Origin: an uncultured Bacteroidota bacterium
GTDB taxonomy: Bacteria > Bacteroidota > Bacteroidia > Flavobacteriales > Flavobacteriaceae
Direction of reading: 5' to 3'
NCBI GenBank assembly: GCA_902526075.1
Contig: CABZJM010000002.1
Span: 53,878-117,877 of the forward strand
DNA length: 64,000 bases
Shown here: piece by piece, positions 9,806 through 21,132 of the stretch
Numbering within the stretch: position 1 is the stretch's first letter
Layout: the number at the start of each line of letters is the position of its first letter
Notes under the pieces: generated by a model
Told to the model about the DNA's origin: nothing
What the model saw: only the letters and a program-made list of their open reading frames with translations
Database searches by the model: none
Translations under genes and position numbers: made by a program

Positions 9806-12208
9806 TTGTTGAAAAAAAATTTGTTTTTTCTTTTTTTAATTCTATTTACGGGACTTGGTCATTCCCAGCATTCAGATATTTTCTATAAAATCAAAATCAA
9901 TTATTCAACCCAGGAAGATTTATTGAAGCTTTCGAATAGTGGAGTTTGTATTGACCATGGTTTGCATAAAAAAAATCATTTTTTTATATCTGATTTTTCA
10001 GTAGACGATTTACATAAAATTAACTCTTTAGGTCTAACATATGATATATTAATCGATGATGTAGTTAACTTCTATCAAAATAGAAACAAGTCTAAATCTA
10101 ATATTAAATCAAATGAGTTTTGTGATTCTGTAAATGATGATTATACCACTCCAGAAAACTATGATATAAAAGACGGAGACGATTTTGGTGGTTTTTACAC
10201 TTATGATGAAATGATAAGTGAAATTGATGACATGTATACTCAATATCCAACCATAATTTCTCAGAGGACTGATTTAAAAGATAATAATTACAGTGGAACA
10301 CCTCATATTCATGAAACTTATGAAGGAAGATTTTTGCAAATGGTTAAAATATCTGACAATCCAAATGAAGATGAAGATGAACCTCAAATTTTATACACTG
10401 CTCTTCACCATGCCAGAGAACCGGGATCTATGCAACAATTGATTTTTTTTATGTGGTATCTACTCGAGAATTACGATTCAAATGATAGTATTAAACAGAT
10501 AATAGATAACTCTGAGTTGTATTTTGTTCCTTGTGTTAATCCTGACGGATACATTTACAACGAGACTAGCGAACCAAGTGGTGGTGGAATGTGGAGAAAA
10601 AACAGAAGGGATAATCACGGAGTGGATAATAATAGAAATTATTCTTACATTGACGAGAATGGTAACGAAGTCTGGAATACTTCTGGTACATCAAATAATC
10701 CAAGTGGTAATACCTATGCTGGGGATGAACCTTTTTCAGAAGCTGAAAATCGAGCCATTAGATACTTAGTCGAATCCAAAAATTTTAAATTGGCATTAAA
10801 CAATCATACATACGGAAACTTGCTTTTATACCCATATGGATATGATTACAATCAACCAACTGAAGATAACGAGATTTTTGAATTTATATCCTCTGAACTT
10901 GTTAGCGAAAATAATTATGACAATATAATAAGTGCAGACTTGTATCCCGCTGCAGGTGATAGTGATGATTTTATGTACGGCATGCTGATCACAGAAGATA
11001 ATGAAACCAGAGAAAAAATATTTGCAATGACCCCAGAAATTGGGAGTTCATTTTGGCCTCAGACATCAACTATTGAGGATCTATGTAAAGGCATGATACA
11101 TTTGAATCTGACTGCTGCTAAAATGATAGGAAATTATGCAAATCTAGAAGACAACACACCAAATTTCATAGCTGACACAAATTTTCAATCAAATTTTAGT
11201 ATTCAAAGGCTTGGTATTATTGATAATGGAAATTTTTCTATTTCTTTAATTCCAGTTTCTACAAATATCGATTCAGTATCTTCAGAAATTAATTTAAACT
11301 CACTATCAATTGGTGAAATTATTTCAAGTAGTTTCCAAGTTAATTTAAATGAATCAGTCAATGAGGGAGATAGTATTGTTTACAAATACATTGTAAATAA
11401 TGGTTTATTCGAAGAAGAAATATTGATTAATAAAATATTCGGAGAACCTCAAATAATTATTGAAGATGAAAGCGATAATTACACCAATTACTGGAGTAAT
11501 GATTCTGATTGGTCAAATACATACGAGGAATATTTTTCACCTGAGACTAGCATAACAGACTCACCATATTCGAATTACAGCAATAACTCAGAAGAAATAA
11601 TTGAGTTACTAAATACTGTTGAGCTTTCGGGTCTCATACATGCCGAAATCAATTTTGATGCCAAGTGGAATATAGAATCTGGATATGATTATGTGCAACT
11701 GGAAATTTCTACTAACAATGGGGACTCATGGATCCCACAATGTGGAAAATATACAACCAAAGGAATTGAAACACATGATTATGCCTTAGATGAACCGCTG
11801 TATGATGGCAACCAATCGGATTGGATAAATGAAAGCATTTCATTAACAGACTATTTGGGTGAAGAAATCTTAGTTAGATTTAAACTATACACAGATGGTG
11901 GATTACGTAGAGATGGATTCTATTTTGATAATTTTAAAATTAAGGGTCTCTCGGAAAACTTAAATCACAATGAGATTGATCAAACTATTTTTAAAATATA
12001 CCCTAATCCTGTAAAAAATTTCATCAATATTTATTCAAATAATGAAATATCTAAGATTGAAATTTATGATTTATTTGGTAAAAATCTTTTGGTGAAACAA
12101 GACGAAAACTTAAGTAGAGTAAACGTGACTCAACTAGTTTCTGGGATTTACATCGTCAAAATATTTTCTAGAGAAACAATTGAAATTAAAAGAATTATAA
12201 AAAAATAA
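9806..12208 (+). CDS. Secreted M14 zinc carboxypeptidase with T9SS type A C-terminal sorting domain
   Basis: TTG start (9806 or 9809) followed by signal peptide; LHHAREPGS, CVNPDGY, WRKNRRDNHGVDNNRN; C-terminal IYPNPVKNFINIYS...VSGIYIVKI. Confidence 0.92.
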   Translation: MLKKNLFFLFLILFTGLGHSQHSDIFYKIKINYSTQEDLLKLSNSGVCIDHGLHKKNHFFISDFSVDDLHKINSLGLTYDILIDDVVNFYQNRNKSKSNIKSNEFCDSVNDDYTTPENYDIKDGDDFGGFYTYDEMISEIDDMYTQYPTIISQRTDLKDNNYSGTPHIHETYEGRFLQMVKISDNPNEDEDEPQILYTALHHAREPGSMQQLIFFMWYLLENYDSNDSIKQIIDNSELYFVPCVNPDGYIYNETSEPSGGGMWRKNRRDNHGVDNNRNYSYIDENGNEVWNTSGTSNNPSGNTYAGDEPFSEAENRAIRYLVESKNFKLALNNHTYGNLLLYPYGYDYNQPTEDNEIFEFISSELVSENNYDNIISADLYPAAGDSDDFMYGMLITEDNETREKIFAMTPEIGSSFWPQTSTIEDLCKGMIHLNLTAAKMIGNYANLEDNTPNFIADTNFQSNFSIQRLGIIDNGNFSISLIPVSTNIDSVSSEINLNSLSIGEIISSSFQVNLNESVNEGDSIVYKYIVNNGLFEEEILINKIFGEPQIIIEDESDNYTNYWSNDSDWSNTYEEYFSPETSITDSPYSNYSNNSEEIIELLNTVELSGLIHAEINFDAKWNIESGYDYVQLEISTNNGDSWIPQCGKYTTKGIETHDYALDEPLYDGNQSDWINESISLTDYLGEEILVRFKLYTDGGLRRDGFYFDNFKIKGLSENLNHNEIDQTIFKIYPNPVKNFINIYSNNEISKIEIYDLFGKNLLVKQDENLSRVNVTQLVSGIYIVKIFSRETIEIKRIIKK

Positions 12209-12321
12209 ACTAATTTTTTAAATTTACTAAGATCTCGAATTGATAAATCAGATTCAGAAGTGTTTCACAGAGTTTTATGAAAAGTGAATGAGATTATTGA
12301 ACAAGGAGATGTTTTTAAAAA

Positions 12322-13119
12322 TTAGAATTCCCTTTCTCTATTTAATTCTATCGCTCTACTTAATTCATTTTGTGGGATAACCTTTAAAAATGTTTCATGT
12401 TGTTCAATAGAATATGCTATTTTATTTATAATTTCATCGGTTGACTCGTTTTCATAATCAATTTTGAGTGGCTCCTTTATAATCATAGTTTGAAGAATAT
12501 TTTTTTTCTTAACCCTAAGACCTTTTTTATCAAATGACCTGCGGAATCCATCAATGACAATAGGCACCACAACTGGTTTGTATTGTTTTATCAAATATGC
12601 TGTACCTTTTCTCACTGGTTTGAAAGGGGTTGTAGTGCCTTGAGGAAAGGTAATGACCCAACCATCATTTAGTGCTTTTCCAATATTTGAAATATCACTA
12701 AATTTCACTTTTCTATTAATATCTTCACCATTACTTCTCCATGTCCTTTCTATGCTAACTGAGCCAGCATAAGCTAACATCTTTGGTATTAATCCGGCAT
12801 TCATAGTTTCTTTTGCAGCTATAAAGTATATGTTAAGTTTTGGATTCCACAAATAGCCAATATTTTTAATAGAATCTACTCTTCCTTTTAGACTGGCATT
12901 AAATACATGAAGCATGGCTACAACATCAGCAAAGTATGTTTGATGATTTGAAATAAAAAGCACATTAGAATCTTGTAAATTTCTAATAATTTCAGACCCC
13001 TCAATTTTTAATTCATTAAAGCCTCGATATCTTCGGTGACTGTAGGCGCCAAGTATTCTTATTAGCCACTTTTTTAAAAATAGTATATGTCCAAAAGGGT
13101 TTCTTTTAAAAAATTGCAT
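12322..13119 (-). CDS. 1-acyl-sn-glycerol-3-phosphate acyltransferase family (PlsC-like)
   Basis: SNHQTYFADV acyltransferase motif and FPQGTTTPFKPVRKGTAYL. Confidence 0.88.
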   Translation of the reverse strand: MQFFKRNPFGHILFLKKWLIRILGAYSHRRYRGFNELKIEGSEIIRNLQDSNVLFISNHQTYFADVVAMLHVFNASLKGRVDSIKNIGYLWNPKLNIYFIAAKETMNAGLIPKMLAYAGSVSIERTWRSNGEDINRKVKFSDISNIGKALNDGWVITFPQGTTTPFKPVRKGTAYLIKQYKPVVVPIVIDGFRRSFDKKGLRVKKKNILQTMIIKEPLKIDYENESTDEIINKIAYSIEQHETFLKVIPQNELSRAIELNREREF

Positions 13120-13141
13120 GACTTATAATATAATTTAAAAT

Positions 13142-14080
13142 TTAAAGAGCTGCTAAGTATCTCTCAGCATCTAATGCAGCCATGCAACCTGTTCCAGCTG
13201 CGGTTATTGCTTGCCTGTAGGTATGATCTGCTGCATCCCCTGAAACAAAAACTCCCTCAACATTAGTTTTAGTTGAACCTAATTCATTTATAATATAGCC
13301 TGTTGAATCCATGTCAAGAAAAGGCTTAAAAATATCGGTATTAGGCTTATGCCCTATTGCAACAAAAAAACCAGTTGCTGGTATTTCTTTTAACTCCTTG
13401 GTAATATTGTTTTTGGTTAGTATAGATGTCACGACCTGACCATCACCCTTTACCTCCACGGTCGATGTGTTAAAAAGAATTTCGATATTTTCTGTTCTCT
13501 TTACCCTTTCTTGCATAATTTTTGAAGCTCGTAATTCATCCTTTCTTACCAGCATTGTCACCTTGCTACACAGTTTTGAGAGATAATGAGCCTCCTCACA
13601 TGCAGAATCTCCACCACCAACTATTACAACTTGCTGGTTCTTGTAAAAAAAACCGTCACATACAGCACAAGCCGACACTCCTCCTCCGGACTCCAAATAT
13701 TTTTTTTCTGATTCCAAACCTAAATATTTTGCTGACGCGCCTGTAGAAATAATTACAGATTTACATTCTAACTCATGTTCGTCATTAACCCATAATTTTA
13801 GTTGATTATTAAAATCAACCTTAGTAATCCAACCATTTCTTATGTCGGTACCAAATCTTTCGGCTTGCTTTTGTAATTCAATCATCATTTCGGGGCCTGA
13901 GATCCCGTCAGGATAACCAGGAAAATTTTCTACATCAGTAGTTGTGGTCAACTGACCTCCAGGTTGTATTCCTTGATACAAAACAGGATTCATATTTGCT
14001 CTGGCAGCATATATTGCAGCAGTATATCCAGCAGGACCTGATCCGATAATAAGACAATTTATTTTTTCACTCATCATCAT
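13142..14080 (-). CDS. trxB: Thioredoxin-disulfide reductase
   Basis: GSGPAGYTAAIYAARA, CAVCDGFF, GGGDSACEEA, FVSGDAAD. Confidence 0.97.
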   Translation of the reverse strand: MMMSEKINCLIIGSGPAGYTAAIYAARANMNPVLYQGIQPGGQLTTTTDVENFPGYPDGISGPEMMIELQKQAERFGTDIRNGWITKVDFNNQLKLWVNDEHELECKSVIISTGASAKYLGLESEKKYLESGGGVSACAVCDGFFYKNQQVVIVGGGDSACEEAHYLSKLCSKVTMLVRKDELRASKIMQERVKRTENIEILFNTSTVEVKGDGQVVTSILTKNNITKELKEIPATGFFVAIGHKPNTDIFKPFLDMDSTGYIINELGSTKTNVEGVFVSGDAADHTYRQAITAAGTGCMAALDAERYLAAL

Positions 14081-14168
14081 TTTATTTGATTAACAAAAAT
14101 ATGTAATTATTGTTTATTTGTGGCATTCATTTTAGCATTTAATAACTAGTTTTTTGTAATTTCATTAT

Positions 14169-15245
14169 ATGAAAAAATTTGTTCAATTATTCGTTGTTTT
14201 TTGTTTTATAAATAATATTTACTCTAATGAGTTAAAATATGAATTAGTAGTTGATAAACTTGAAGTTCCATGGGCTTTTGTTTTTTTACCTGACAATTCA
14301 ATATTAATATCCGAAAGAAAAGGTGAATTAATCCATTTTAAAAATGGTGAGAGAAATCAAATCAAAAATCTTCCTGAAATAATATCAAAAAATCAGGGAG
14401 GACTTTTAGATATTGAGCTACACCCAAATTACAAAGAGAATAACTGGATTTATATTTCCTATTCATCATCAAATGACAAAAATCCCGGAACTAACACAAC
14501 TATTCTGAGATTTAAATTAAATAACGACTCAGCAGAAAGTCAAGAAATTATATATAAGGCCACCCCAAACAGCAAAAGAACTTTACATTATGGAAGCAGA
14601 ATAATTTTTGATAAAGAAAATTATATTTTCTTTAGTATTGGTGATAGAGGAAATAGAGATCTTAACCCTCAAGATATTACAAGAGATGGTGGTAAAATAT
14701 ACAGGTTACATGATGATGGAAGAATTCCGGTTGACAACCCCTTCGTTAATGAAAAAAATTCAAAAAAAGCAATATTTAGCTATGGACATAGAAATCCACA
14801 AGGAATGTTCTATGATAAAAATGAGGATAAGATATGGATACATGAACATGGACCAAGAGGAGGAGATGAAATTAATATAATAAAGTCTGGTGATAATTAT
14901 GGATGGCCATTAGCTAGCTATGGAATTAATTACATAGGAACAAAATTTACGGATAAAACTTCCATTAAAGGGATGATTGATCCAATTCATTATTGGGTTC
15001 CTTCAATTGCACCTAGTGGAATGATATATGTTGATAATCCAAATTATCCAACATTGAGTAAAAGCATACTAATTGGGTCTTTAAAATTTGCTTATCTCCA
15101 TCAATGTGTTATTGAGAATGGGAAAGTAATAAAAGAAAATAGATTGTTAGAGCAGATTGGAAGGGTTAGATCAATTGAATTAGACAATGATAAAAATGTA
15201 TATGTTGGAGTTGAAAACTTGGGTATTATTAAAATAATCGAATAG
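14169..15245 (+). CDS. PQQ-dependent sugar dehydrogenase family protein (secreted)
   Basis: Signal peptide; LEVPWAFVFLPD, GGLLDIELHPNY, GHRNPQGMFYD, EHGPRGGDEINII. Confidence 0.92.
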   Translation: MKKFVQLFVVFCFINNIYSNELKYELVVDKLEVPWAFVFLPDNSILISERKGELIHFKNGERNQIKNLPEIISKNQGGLLDIELHPNYKENNWIYISYSSSNDKNPGTNTTILRFKLNNDSAESQEIIYKATPNSKRTLHYGSRIIFDKENYIFFSIGDRGNRDLNPQDITRDGGKIYRLHDDGRIPVDNPFVNEKNSKKAIFSYGHRNPQGMFYDKNEDKIWIHEHGPRGGDEINIIKSGDNYGWPLASYGINYIGTKFTDKTSIKGMIDPIHYWVPSIAPSGMIYVDNPNYPTLSKSILIGSLKFAYLHQCVIENGKVIKENRLLEQIGRVRSIELDNDKNVYVGVENLGIIKIIE

Positions 15246-15246
15246 C

Positions 15247-15855
15247 GTGTTTATTATTGGGATAACAGGTGGAACAGGCAGTGGTAAAACTACAATTGTT
15301 AATAAATTAAAAAATTTGTTTGACCAATCAGATGTTGGTTTTTTATCCTCAGATTCATATTATAAGGACAACAGTAATTTAAATTTTAGTGAGAGAGATA
15401 AGTTAAATTATGACATGCCTGATGCAATAGACTTTGATTTACTAAATCGTCATATTAAACTACTGAAAACGGGTCAAGATATCAGTGTACCTCATTACTC
15501 TTTTAGTATACACCTTAGGCTTAAAAACTCAACATTATTTAAACCAAAAAAAATTCTAATAATTGAAGGAATATTAATTCTTAGTAATATAACTTTAAAA
15601 AGTCAAATTAATTATAATGTTTTCCTTGATTGCTCAAGAGATACAAGATTGAAAAGAAGACTTGAGCGAGATATTAGTGAAAGAGGAAGAAATAACGAAG
15701 ATGTAATTAAATTATTTGAAAATCGTTTGGATAAGATGCATAGAACTCATGTGGAGCCAATTAAAAAAGAATGTGATTTAATTTTAAACTCAGAAAACAA
15801 TACTAAAATTGACATACTAATTGATATCATAAAAAAAAAATTGAGTGAAAAATAG
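15247..15855 (+). CDS. udk: Uridine kinase
   Basis: GITGGTGSGKTTI P-loop, SDSYYKD, RRLERDISERGR; GTG start. Confidence 0.94.
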   Translation: MFIIGITGGTGSGKTTIVNKLKNLFDQSDVGFLSSDSYYKDNSNLNFSERDKLNYDMPDAIDFDLLNRHIKLLKTGQDISVPHYSFSIHLRLKNSTLFKPKKILIIEGILILSNITLKSQINYNVFLDCSRDTRLKRRLERDISERGRNNEDVIKLFENRLDKMHRTHVEPIKKECDLILNSENNTKIDILIDIIKKKLSEK

Positions 15856-16144
15856 ACTTTTTAAATTTATTAAGAGTACATATGGCGTCATTATAATATT
15901 GTTCATTTTTTGGATGATTTTTTTTGATAGTAACTCTTTGATTATACACAATGAGTTAAACAATGATATAAATGAACTAGATGTTCAAAAATCATACTAC
16001 GAAAAAGAAATAGCAAAAGATAACATAGAATTACAATTGATACAAACAGATTCAGGTCTTGAAAAATATGCTAGAGAAAAGTTGTTCATGAAAAAAGATA
16101 ATGAAGAAATTTTTTTGATTGAATATGATACGATTTCTGATTAA
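15845..16144 (+). CDS. Septum formation initiator family protein (FtsB/DivIC)
   Basis: Short single-TM coiled coil, EKYAREKLFMKKDNEEIFLIEY. Confidence 0.88.
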   Translation: MKNRLFKFIKSTYGVIIILFIFWMIFFDSNSLIIHNELNNDINELDVQKSYYEKEIAKDNIELQLIQTDSGLEKYAREKLFMKKDNEEIFLIEYDTISD

Positions 16145-17272
16145 ATGAAAGATTCAAAAAATTTAAAAAAAGCATGGAAAGATAAAATTATTTTAGATCT
16201 TGGAACAGATAGTTACAAAAGATTATTCTCTAAGACAAATGAGGATATAACCATTTCTCCATACTACACCTCAAATAAAAAATCCTTAATTAATCCAGAA
16301 AAATTATTGTTTCCTAAGCAATGGGATATTGTTAACGAATTAAAGTGCGATAAAACTACTGACCTAAATAAGCAGATTAAGTCATTGTATAAAAACGAAA
16401 TAAAAAATCTAATTATTAGTAATTATGAAGATCAATTTATTGATAATTCTTTTTTGTTTCAGGGAAACATATATTTTAAAACCGATAAACCTGTAAACTA
16501 TAATCCTAAATTTAAACTATTAATTGAACCTAACTTAAACAGCAAAGAGCCAATAGATTTAAATAAATTTTATCAAAAAAACTTCATGTTAAATTTATCT
16601 TCAGAGTTTTTTAAAGAATCTGGAGCAAATATAGTTCAAGAAATTGCATTTATACTTTCAGCTGGGATTGATTATGTTAATAAATTTGGAAACTCTCTGT
16701 TTAACAAAATATCATTTGAGTTAATCCAAGGAAATAATTATTTTTTTGAAATTGCTAAAATTCAAGCGACGAGAATTTTATGGAGTATCATTTCAAAGAA
16801 ATATGGAAATCAAATAGATGATTGTATTATCACTGCAAAACCAACAACAAAAAATAAAACAAAAGAAAATTATAATAATAATATAATTAGAGCCACATCC
16901 GAGTGTATGTCAGGCATTTTGGGCGGTTGTGATTTTATAAAATCTATACCATATGATATAAAATTCAATGATCAAAACGAATTTTCTCAAAGGATTACTA
17001 ATAATCAACTTTTAATTCTTAAAAATGAAACATTAATCAAGTTCGTTAATAATTCAATCAGTGGTAGTTATTACATCACATATTTAATTGAAAAATTAGC
17101 TGAAAAATCTCTTAAATTAATAAAGAAAATTGAAAAAAATGGAGGGTACTTTCATGATCAAAAAAATCAAAAGATTTTTCAAGAGATTTTGATGAATCAT
17201 AAGAAAGAAAAAGAACAATATGAGTCAGGAGATAAAGTTTTAGTTGGTCAAAATAAATTTATAAATGCTTAG
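16145..17272 (+). CDS. mutA: Methylmalonyl-CoA mutase small (beta) subunit
   Basis: MMCM TIM-barrel-like segments ([17 protein letters not shown]), directly upstream of the large subunit; no B12-binding domain. Confidence 0.85.
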   Translation: MKDSKNLKKAWKDKIILDLGTDSYKRLFSKTNEDITISPYYTSNKKSLINPEKLLFPKQWDIVNELKCDKTTDLNKQIKSLYKNEIKNLIISNYEDQFIDNSFLFQGNIYFKTDKPVNYNPKFKLLIEPNLNSKEPIDLNKFYQKNFMLNLSSEFFKESGANIVQEIAFILSAGIDYVNKFGNSLFNKISFELIQGNNYFFEIAKIQATRILWSIISKKYGNQIDDCIITAKPTTKNKTKENYNNNIIRATSECMSGILGGCDFIKSIPYDIKFNDQNEFSQRITNNQLLILKNETLIKFVNNSISGSYYITYLIEKLAEKSLKLIKKIEKNGGYFHDQKNQKIFQEILMNHKKEKEQYESGDKVLVGQNKFINA

Positions 17273-19400
17273 AAAAGATTTAAACAAACTTGATTTAACA
17301 GACTATAAACCCATAAAAGAGGTTAATAAAGAACAAAGTTTTTTTGAAACTGATGAGAAAATTACAATTAAGAATTTTTATGACTCAAGTGATTTATCAA
17401 ACCATAATCACGGTCAATCAATCGCTGGCTTACCACCATTTGTCAGAGGACCATACTCATCCATGTATACCAATAAACCTTGGACTGTAAGACAGTATGC
17501 TGGCTTTTCAACTGCTAAAGAGAGTAATCAATTTTACAAAGAAAATTTAAAGGCAGGTCAAAAAGGACTTTCTGTTGCATTTGATTTACCAACACACAGG
17601 GGATATGATTCTGATAATCAAAGGGTAATTGGAGATATTGGCAAAGCTGGGGTTGCGATTGACACTGTAGAGGATATGAAAATTTTATTTGATGGAATTC
17701 CTCTAGACAAAATGAGCGTGTCAATGACCATGAATGGGGCTGTTCTGCCTATCATGGCATTTTATATTGTTGCAGCTGAAGAGCAAGGGGTCGATATTTC
17801 TAAACTTTCAGGTACAATACAAAATGATATCTTGAAGGAATATATGGTTAGAAACACCTTCATATATCCGCCAGAGGAATCAATAAAAATTATAGCGGAT
17901 ATTTTTGAATTTACTAGTAAAAATATGCCAAAATTTAACAGCATAAGTATTTCTGGTTACCATATGCAAGAAGCTGGTGCAAGTGCTGATTTGGAACTTG
18001 CCTACACATTAGCAAACGGAATTGAATATGTTAAAACCGCAATTAATGCTGGTCTCAAAGTTGATGAATTTGCTAAAAGGTTCTCTTTCTTTTGGGGAAT
18101 TGGAATGAATCACTTTATGGAAATAGCTAAAATGAGAGCTGCTCGATTTCTTTGGACAAAATTAATGGAACCATTTAATCCGCAAAAGTATAAATCATCT
18201 TGTCTTCGGGCTCACTGCCAAACTAGTGGCTGGAGTTTATCTGAACAGGAACCGTTTAATAATATTACTAGAACTACAATTGAAGCATTATCAGCGGTTT
18301 TTGGTGGAACACAAAGTCTTCATACAAATTCATTAGATGAAGCTATTGGTTTACCAACAAAATTTTCATCAAAAATTGCTAGGGATACTCAACTTATAAT
18401 TCAGGAAGAAATTGATGTGTGTAATACAGTTGACCCATGGGGCGGTAGTTATCATATTGAAAGTTTGACCCATCAACTTATAGAAAGAGCAATGATTCAC
18501 ATCAATGAAATTAATGATGCTGGAGGGATGACAAGAGCAATTGAAAAAGGAATACCGAAAATGAGAATTGAACAGGCAGCAACACAAAAACAAGCTAAAA
18601 TTGATAATAAAGAAATCATAATCGTAGGGGTTAACAAATTTAAACTGGAGGAAGAGGAAATAATAAATTTTTTAGAAATTGATAATCATGAGGTCAGAAA
18701 TAATCAAATAAAGAAATTAAAAGAAGTTAAAAAAAACAGAAATGAAACAAAAGTAATTGATATATTGAATGAGCTAAGTTTAGCTGCAAAGGAGAAAAAT
18801 AAAAATTTATTAGCTTTATCAATTAAAGCTGCTAGAGCTAGAGCAACACTAGGAGAAATAAGCTCTGCTCTGGAAAAAGAATTTGGACGTTATAAGTCTG
18901 AAATTAAAAGTTTTACGGGTGTATACAAAACAAATATGAAGGATAATAGTTCTTATTTAAATTCAGTAGATCTTTCAAATAAATTTGCTGAGATTGATGG
19001 TAGAAGACCTAGAATTTTAATAGCAAAGATTGGACAAGATGGACATGATAGAGGGGCTAAAGTTATTGCAACCAGTTTCGCTGATATTGGATTTGATGTA
19101 GATATAGGTCCATTATTTCAAACCCCAGAAGAGGTTGCTAAACAGGCAGTTGAAAATGACGTACACATTATAGGGATATCATCGCTTGCAGGTGGCCACA
19201 AAACTTTAGTTCCTAATCTTATAAAAGAATTAAAAAAGTATGACTGTGATGATAAAATGATAGTGGTGGGCGGAGTGATCCCAAAAAAAGATTATGACTT
19301 TTTATTTGATAATGGGGTTAAATGCATTTTTGGCCCTGGCTCTAATATAGGGGAATCAGCCTCAACTATACTTGAATCACTTATAAATACCCATAGTTAA
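17265..19400 (+). CDS. scpA: Methylmalonyl-CoA mutase large (alpha) subunit
   Basis: [34 protein letters not shown]-terminal B12 domain [13 protein letters not shown]. Confidence 0.97.
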   Translation: MLRKDLNKLDLTDYKPIKEVNKEQSFFETDEKITIKNFYDSSDLSNHNHGQSIAGLPPFVRGPYSSMYTNKPWTVRQYAGFSTAKESNQFYKENLKAGQKGLSVAFDLPTHRGYDSDNQRVIGDIGKAGVAIDTVEDMKILFDGIPLDKMSVSMTMNGAVLPIMAFYIVAAEEQGVDISKLSGTIQNDILKEYMVRNTFIYPPEESIKIIADIFEFTSKNMPKFNSISISGYHMQEAGASADLELAYTLANGIEYVKTAINAGLKVDEFAKRFSFFWGIGMNHFMEIAKMRAARFLWTKLMEPFNPQKYKSSCLRAHCQTSGWSLSEQEPFNNITRTTIEALSAVFGGTQSLHTNSLDEAIGLPTKFSSKIARDTQLIIQEEIDVCNTVDPWGGSYHIESLTHQLIERAMIHINEINDAGGMTRAIEKGIPKMRIEQAATQKQAKIDNKEIIIVGVNKFKLEEEEIINFLEIDNHEVRNNQIKKLKEVKKNRNETKVIDILNELSLAAKEKNKNLLALSIKAARARATLGEISSALEKEFGRYKSEIKSFTGVYKTNMKDNSSYLNSVDLSNKFAEIDGRRPRILIAKIGQDGHDRGAKVIATSFADIGFDVDIGPLFQTPEEVAKQAVENDVHIIGISSLAGGHKTLVPNLIKELKKYDCDDKMIVVGGVIPKKDYDFLFDNGVKCIFGPGSNIGESASTILESLINTHS

Positions 19401-19493
19401 TTTTACTGTTAACATTTTAAAATTTCTTTAACATGATATTGTATTTATTACGTTTTATTAATTGTAAATTTAATATTCATTATTTCATTAAAA

Positions 19494-20264
19494 ATGAGCA
19501 AGATTATTGCTATTTCTAATCAAAAAGGTGGAGTTGGAAAAACAACTACTTCTGTTAATTTATCCTCCGCACTTGCAGCTTTAGAAAAAAAAGTCTTATT
19601 AATTGATTTTGATCCCCAAGCAAATGCCAGCTTATCTATTGGGGTGGAGGTAAATATTAGAAGCAAAACAATTTATAATTTATTGGAAAATGAGTGTTCA
19701 ACTAATGAATGTATTTATAAAACTAAACTCGAGTTCCTTAATGTCATTCCTGCCCATATTGATTTGGTCGGAATTGAGATTGAATCGGTCAACATGATTG
19801 AAAGAGAGTATTTGTTAAAGAACGCAATTATGGAGGTTGCAGCAAATTATGATTTTATAATTATTGACTGCCCTCCTTCTCTTGGATTATTAACAATTAA
19901 TGCATTGTCAGCGTCTGATTCAGTGTTGATTCCAATACAGTGTGAATATTTAGCACTTGAAGGTTTAGGCAAACTCTTAAATACTATAAAAAGTATTCAA
20001 AAAATTCACAATGAAAACCTGTTGATAGAAGGACTTCTTTTAACTATGTATGATACTCGCTTAAATCTTTCAAATCAGGTTAAAAAAGAAGTAAAAACTC
20101 ATTTTAATGAAATGGTATTTAAAACAGTTATTCACAGGAACGTAAGACTTGGTGAGGCAACAAGTTACGGCAAAAGTATCATTGATTATGATGTTAGCAG
20201 TAAAGGAGCTGATAATTACTTAAATTTGGCAAAAGAACTTATTTCAAAAACTCATAATGGCTAA
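19494..20264 (+). CDS. parA: Chromosome partitioning ATPase ParA/Soj
   Basis: SNQKGGVGKTTTSVNL, DFDPQANAS. Confidence 0.97.
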   Translation: MSKIIAISNQKGGVGKTTTSVNLSSALAALEKKVLLIDFDPQANASLSIGVEVNIRSKTIYNLLENECSTNECIYKTKLEFLNVIPAHIDLVGIEIESVNMIEREYLLKNAIMEVAANYDFIIIDCPPSLGLLTINALSASDSVLIPIQCEYLALEGLGKLLNTIKSIQKIHNENLLIEGLLLTMYDTRLNLSNQVKKEVKTHFNEMVFKTVIHRNVRLGEATSYGKSIIDYDVSSKGADNYLNLAKELISKTHNG

Positions 20265-21132
20265 AGCAACAAAGAAACAAGTTTTAGGTAGAGGATTAAA
20301 ATCTATTTTGGAAGATTCAAAAAATAATCCTGGCTCAATTTCTAAAATAAACAAAAATTATAGTACAGAAATTGATATTTCGAAAATTGCCCTAAATCCA
20401 TTTCAGCCAAGATCGGTGTTCGATAAAGAAAAACTAGAAGAATTAGTCATTTCGATTAAAAATATTGGACTTATCCAGCCCATTACAATAAAAAAAATCT
20501 CTAAAAATAAGTTTCAATTAATTTCTGGCGAGAGAAGATTAAGAGCATTTAAAAAGCTTAAGATCGATAAGATACCATGCTATATAAGAAAGGCTAATGA
20601 TCAACAATCTCTTGAGATGGCATTAGTTGAAAATATTCACAGACAAGACTTGGATTCTATTGAAATAGCTATTTCTTACAAACGACTAATCGAGGAAATC
20701 AAAATTACACAAGAAGAATTGAGTGAAAAAATTGGAAAAAAAAGAACAACAATAACCAATTATTTGAGATTACTTAAGCTCAATCCAATAATACAGAGTG
20801 GTATAAAAGATGGTTTCATCTCTATGGGGCATGGTAGGGCAATGATAAATATTGATGATGAAAAACTACAGCTTTCAATTTATGAAAGAATAATTTCAAA
20901 GAATTTATCCGTTAGAAATACTGAAAAACTAATTAGCTCATTTAAAAATCCTCCTAAAAAAAATATAAAAGATAATCTTGAAAATAAATTCTTAAAACAA
21001 AAAATTAAAGCTGAAAAAAAACTTCAAACCAGTGTTAATTTTATTTTTAATAAAAATAAAACAGGAAAAATCATTTTAAATTTTGAATCTAAATCTGATT
21101 TTTTAAGATTAATTAAAAAAATCAATGAATAA
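20257..21132 (+). CDS. parB: Chromosome partitioning protein ParB/Spo0J
   Basis: LGRGLKSIL, NPFQPR, LISGERRLRAFKKL, ALVENIHRQDL. Confidence 0.97.
   Translation: MAKATKKQVLGRGLKSILEDSKNNPGSISKINKNYSTEIDISKIALNPFQPRSVFDKEKLEELVISIKNIGLIQPITIKKISKNKFQLISGERRLRAFKKLKIDKIPCYIRKANDQQSLEMALVENIHRQDLDSIEIAISYKRLIEEIKITQEELSEKIGKKRTTITNYLRLLKLNPIIQSGIKDGFISMGHGRAMINIDDEKLQLSIYERIISKNLSVRNTEKLISSFKNPPKKNIKDNLENKFLKQKIKAEKKLQTSVNFIFNKNKTGKIILNFESKSDFLRLIKKINE

Noticed and set aside
10524-10769. 81-aa ORF in an alternate frame of the M14 peptidase
   Set aside because: Same strand as a well-supported carboxypeptidase whose catalytic motifs lie in the main frame.
12278-12280. In-frame TGA in the gap read as selenocysteine or recoded codon
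   Set aside because: No start codon, no SECIS-like structure recognised; decay of a remnant or chance is simpler.
12261-12289. Half parS-like TGTTTCAC and TTCAC...GTGAA inverted repeat
   Set aside because: Does not form the full TGTTTCACGTGAAACA palindrome; single short half-site likely chance. No full parS seen near parAB.
14608-14880. 90-aa ORF inside the PQQ-dependent sugar dehydrogenase
   Set aside because: Out-of-frame shadow of a conserved gene, low-complexity composition.
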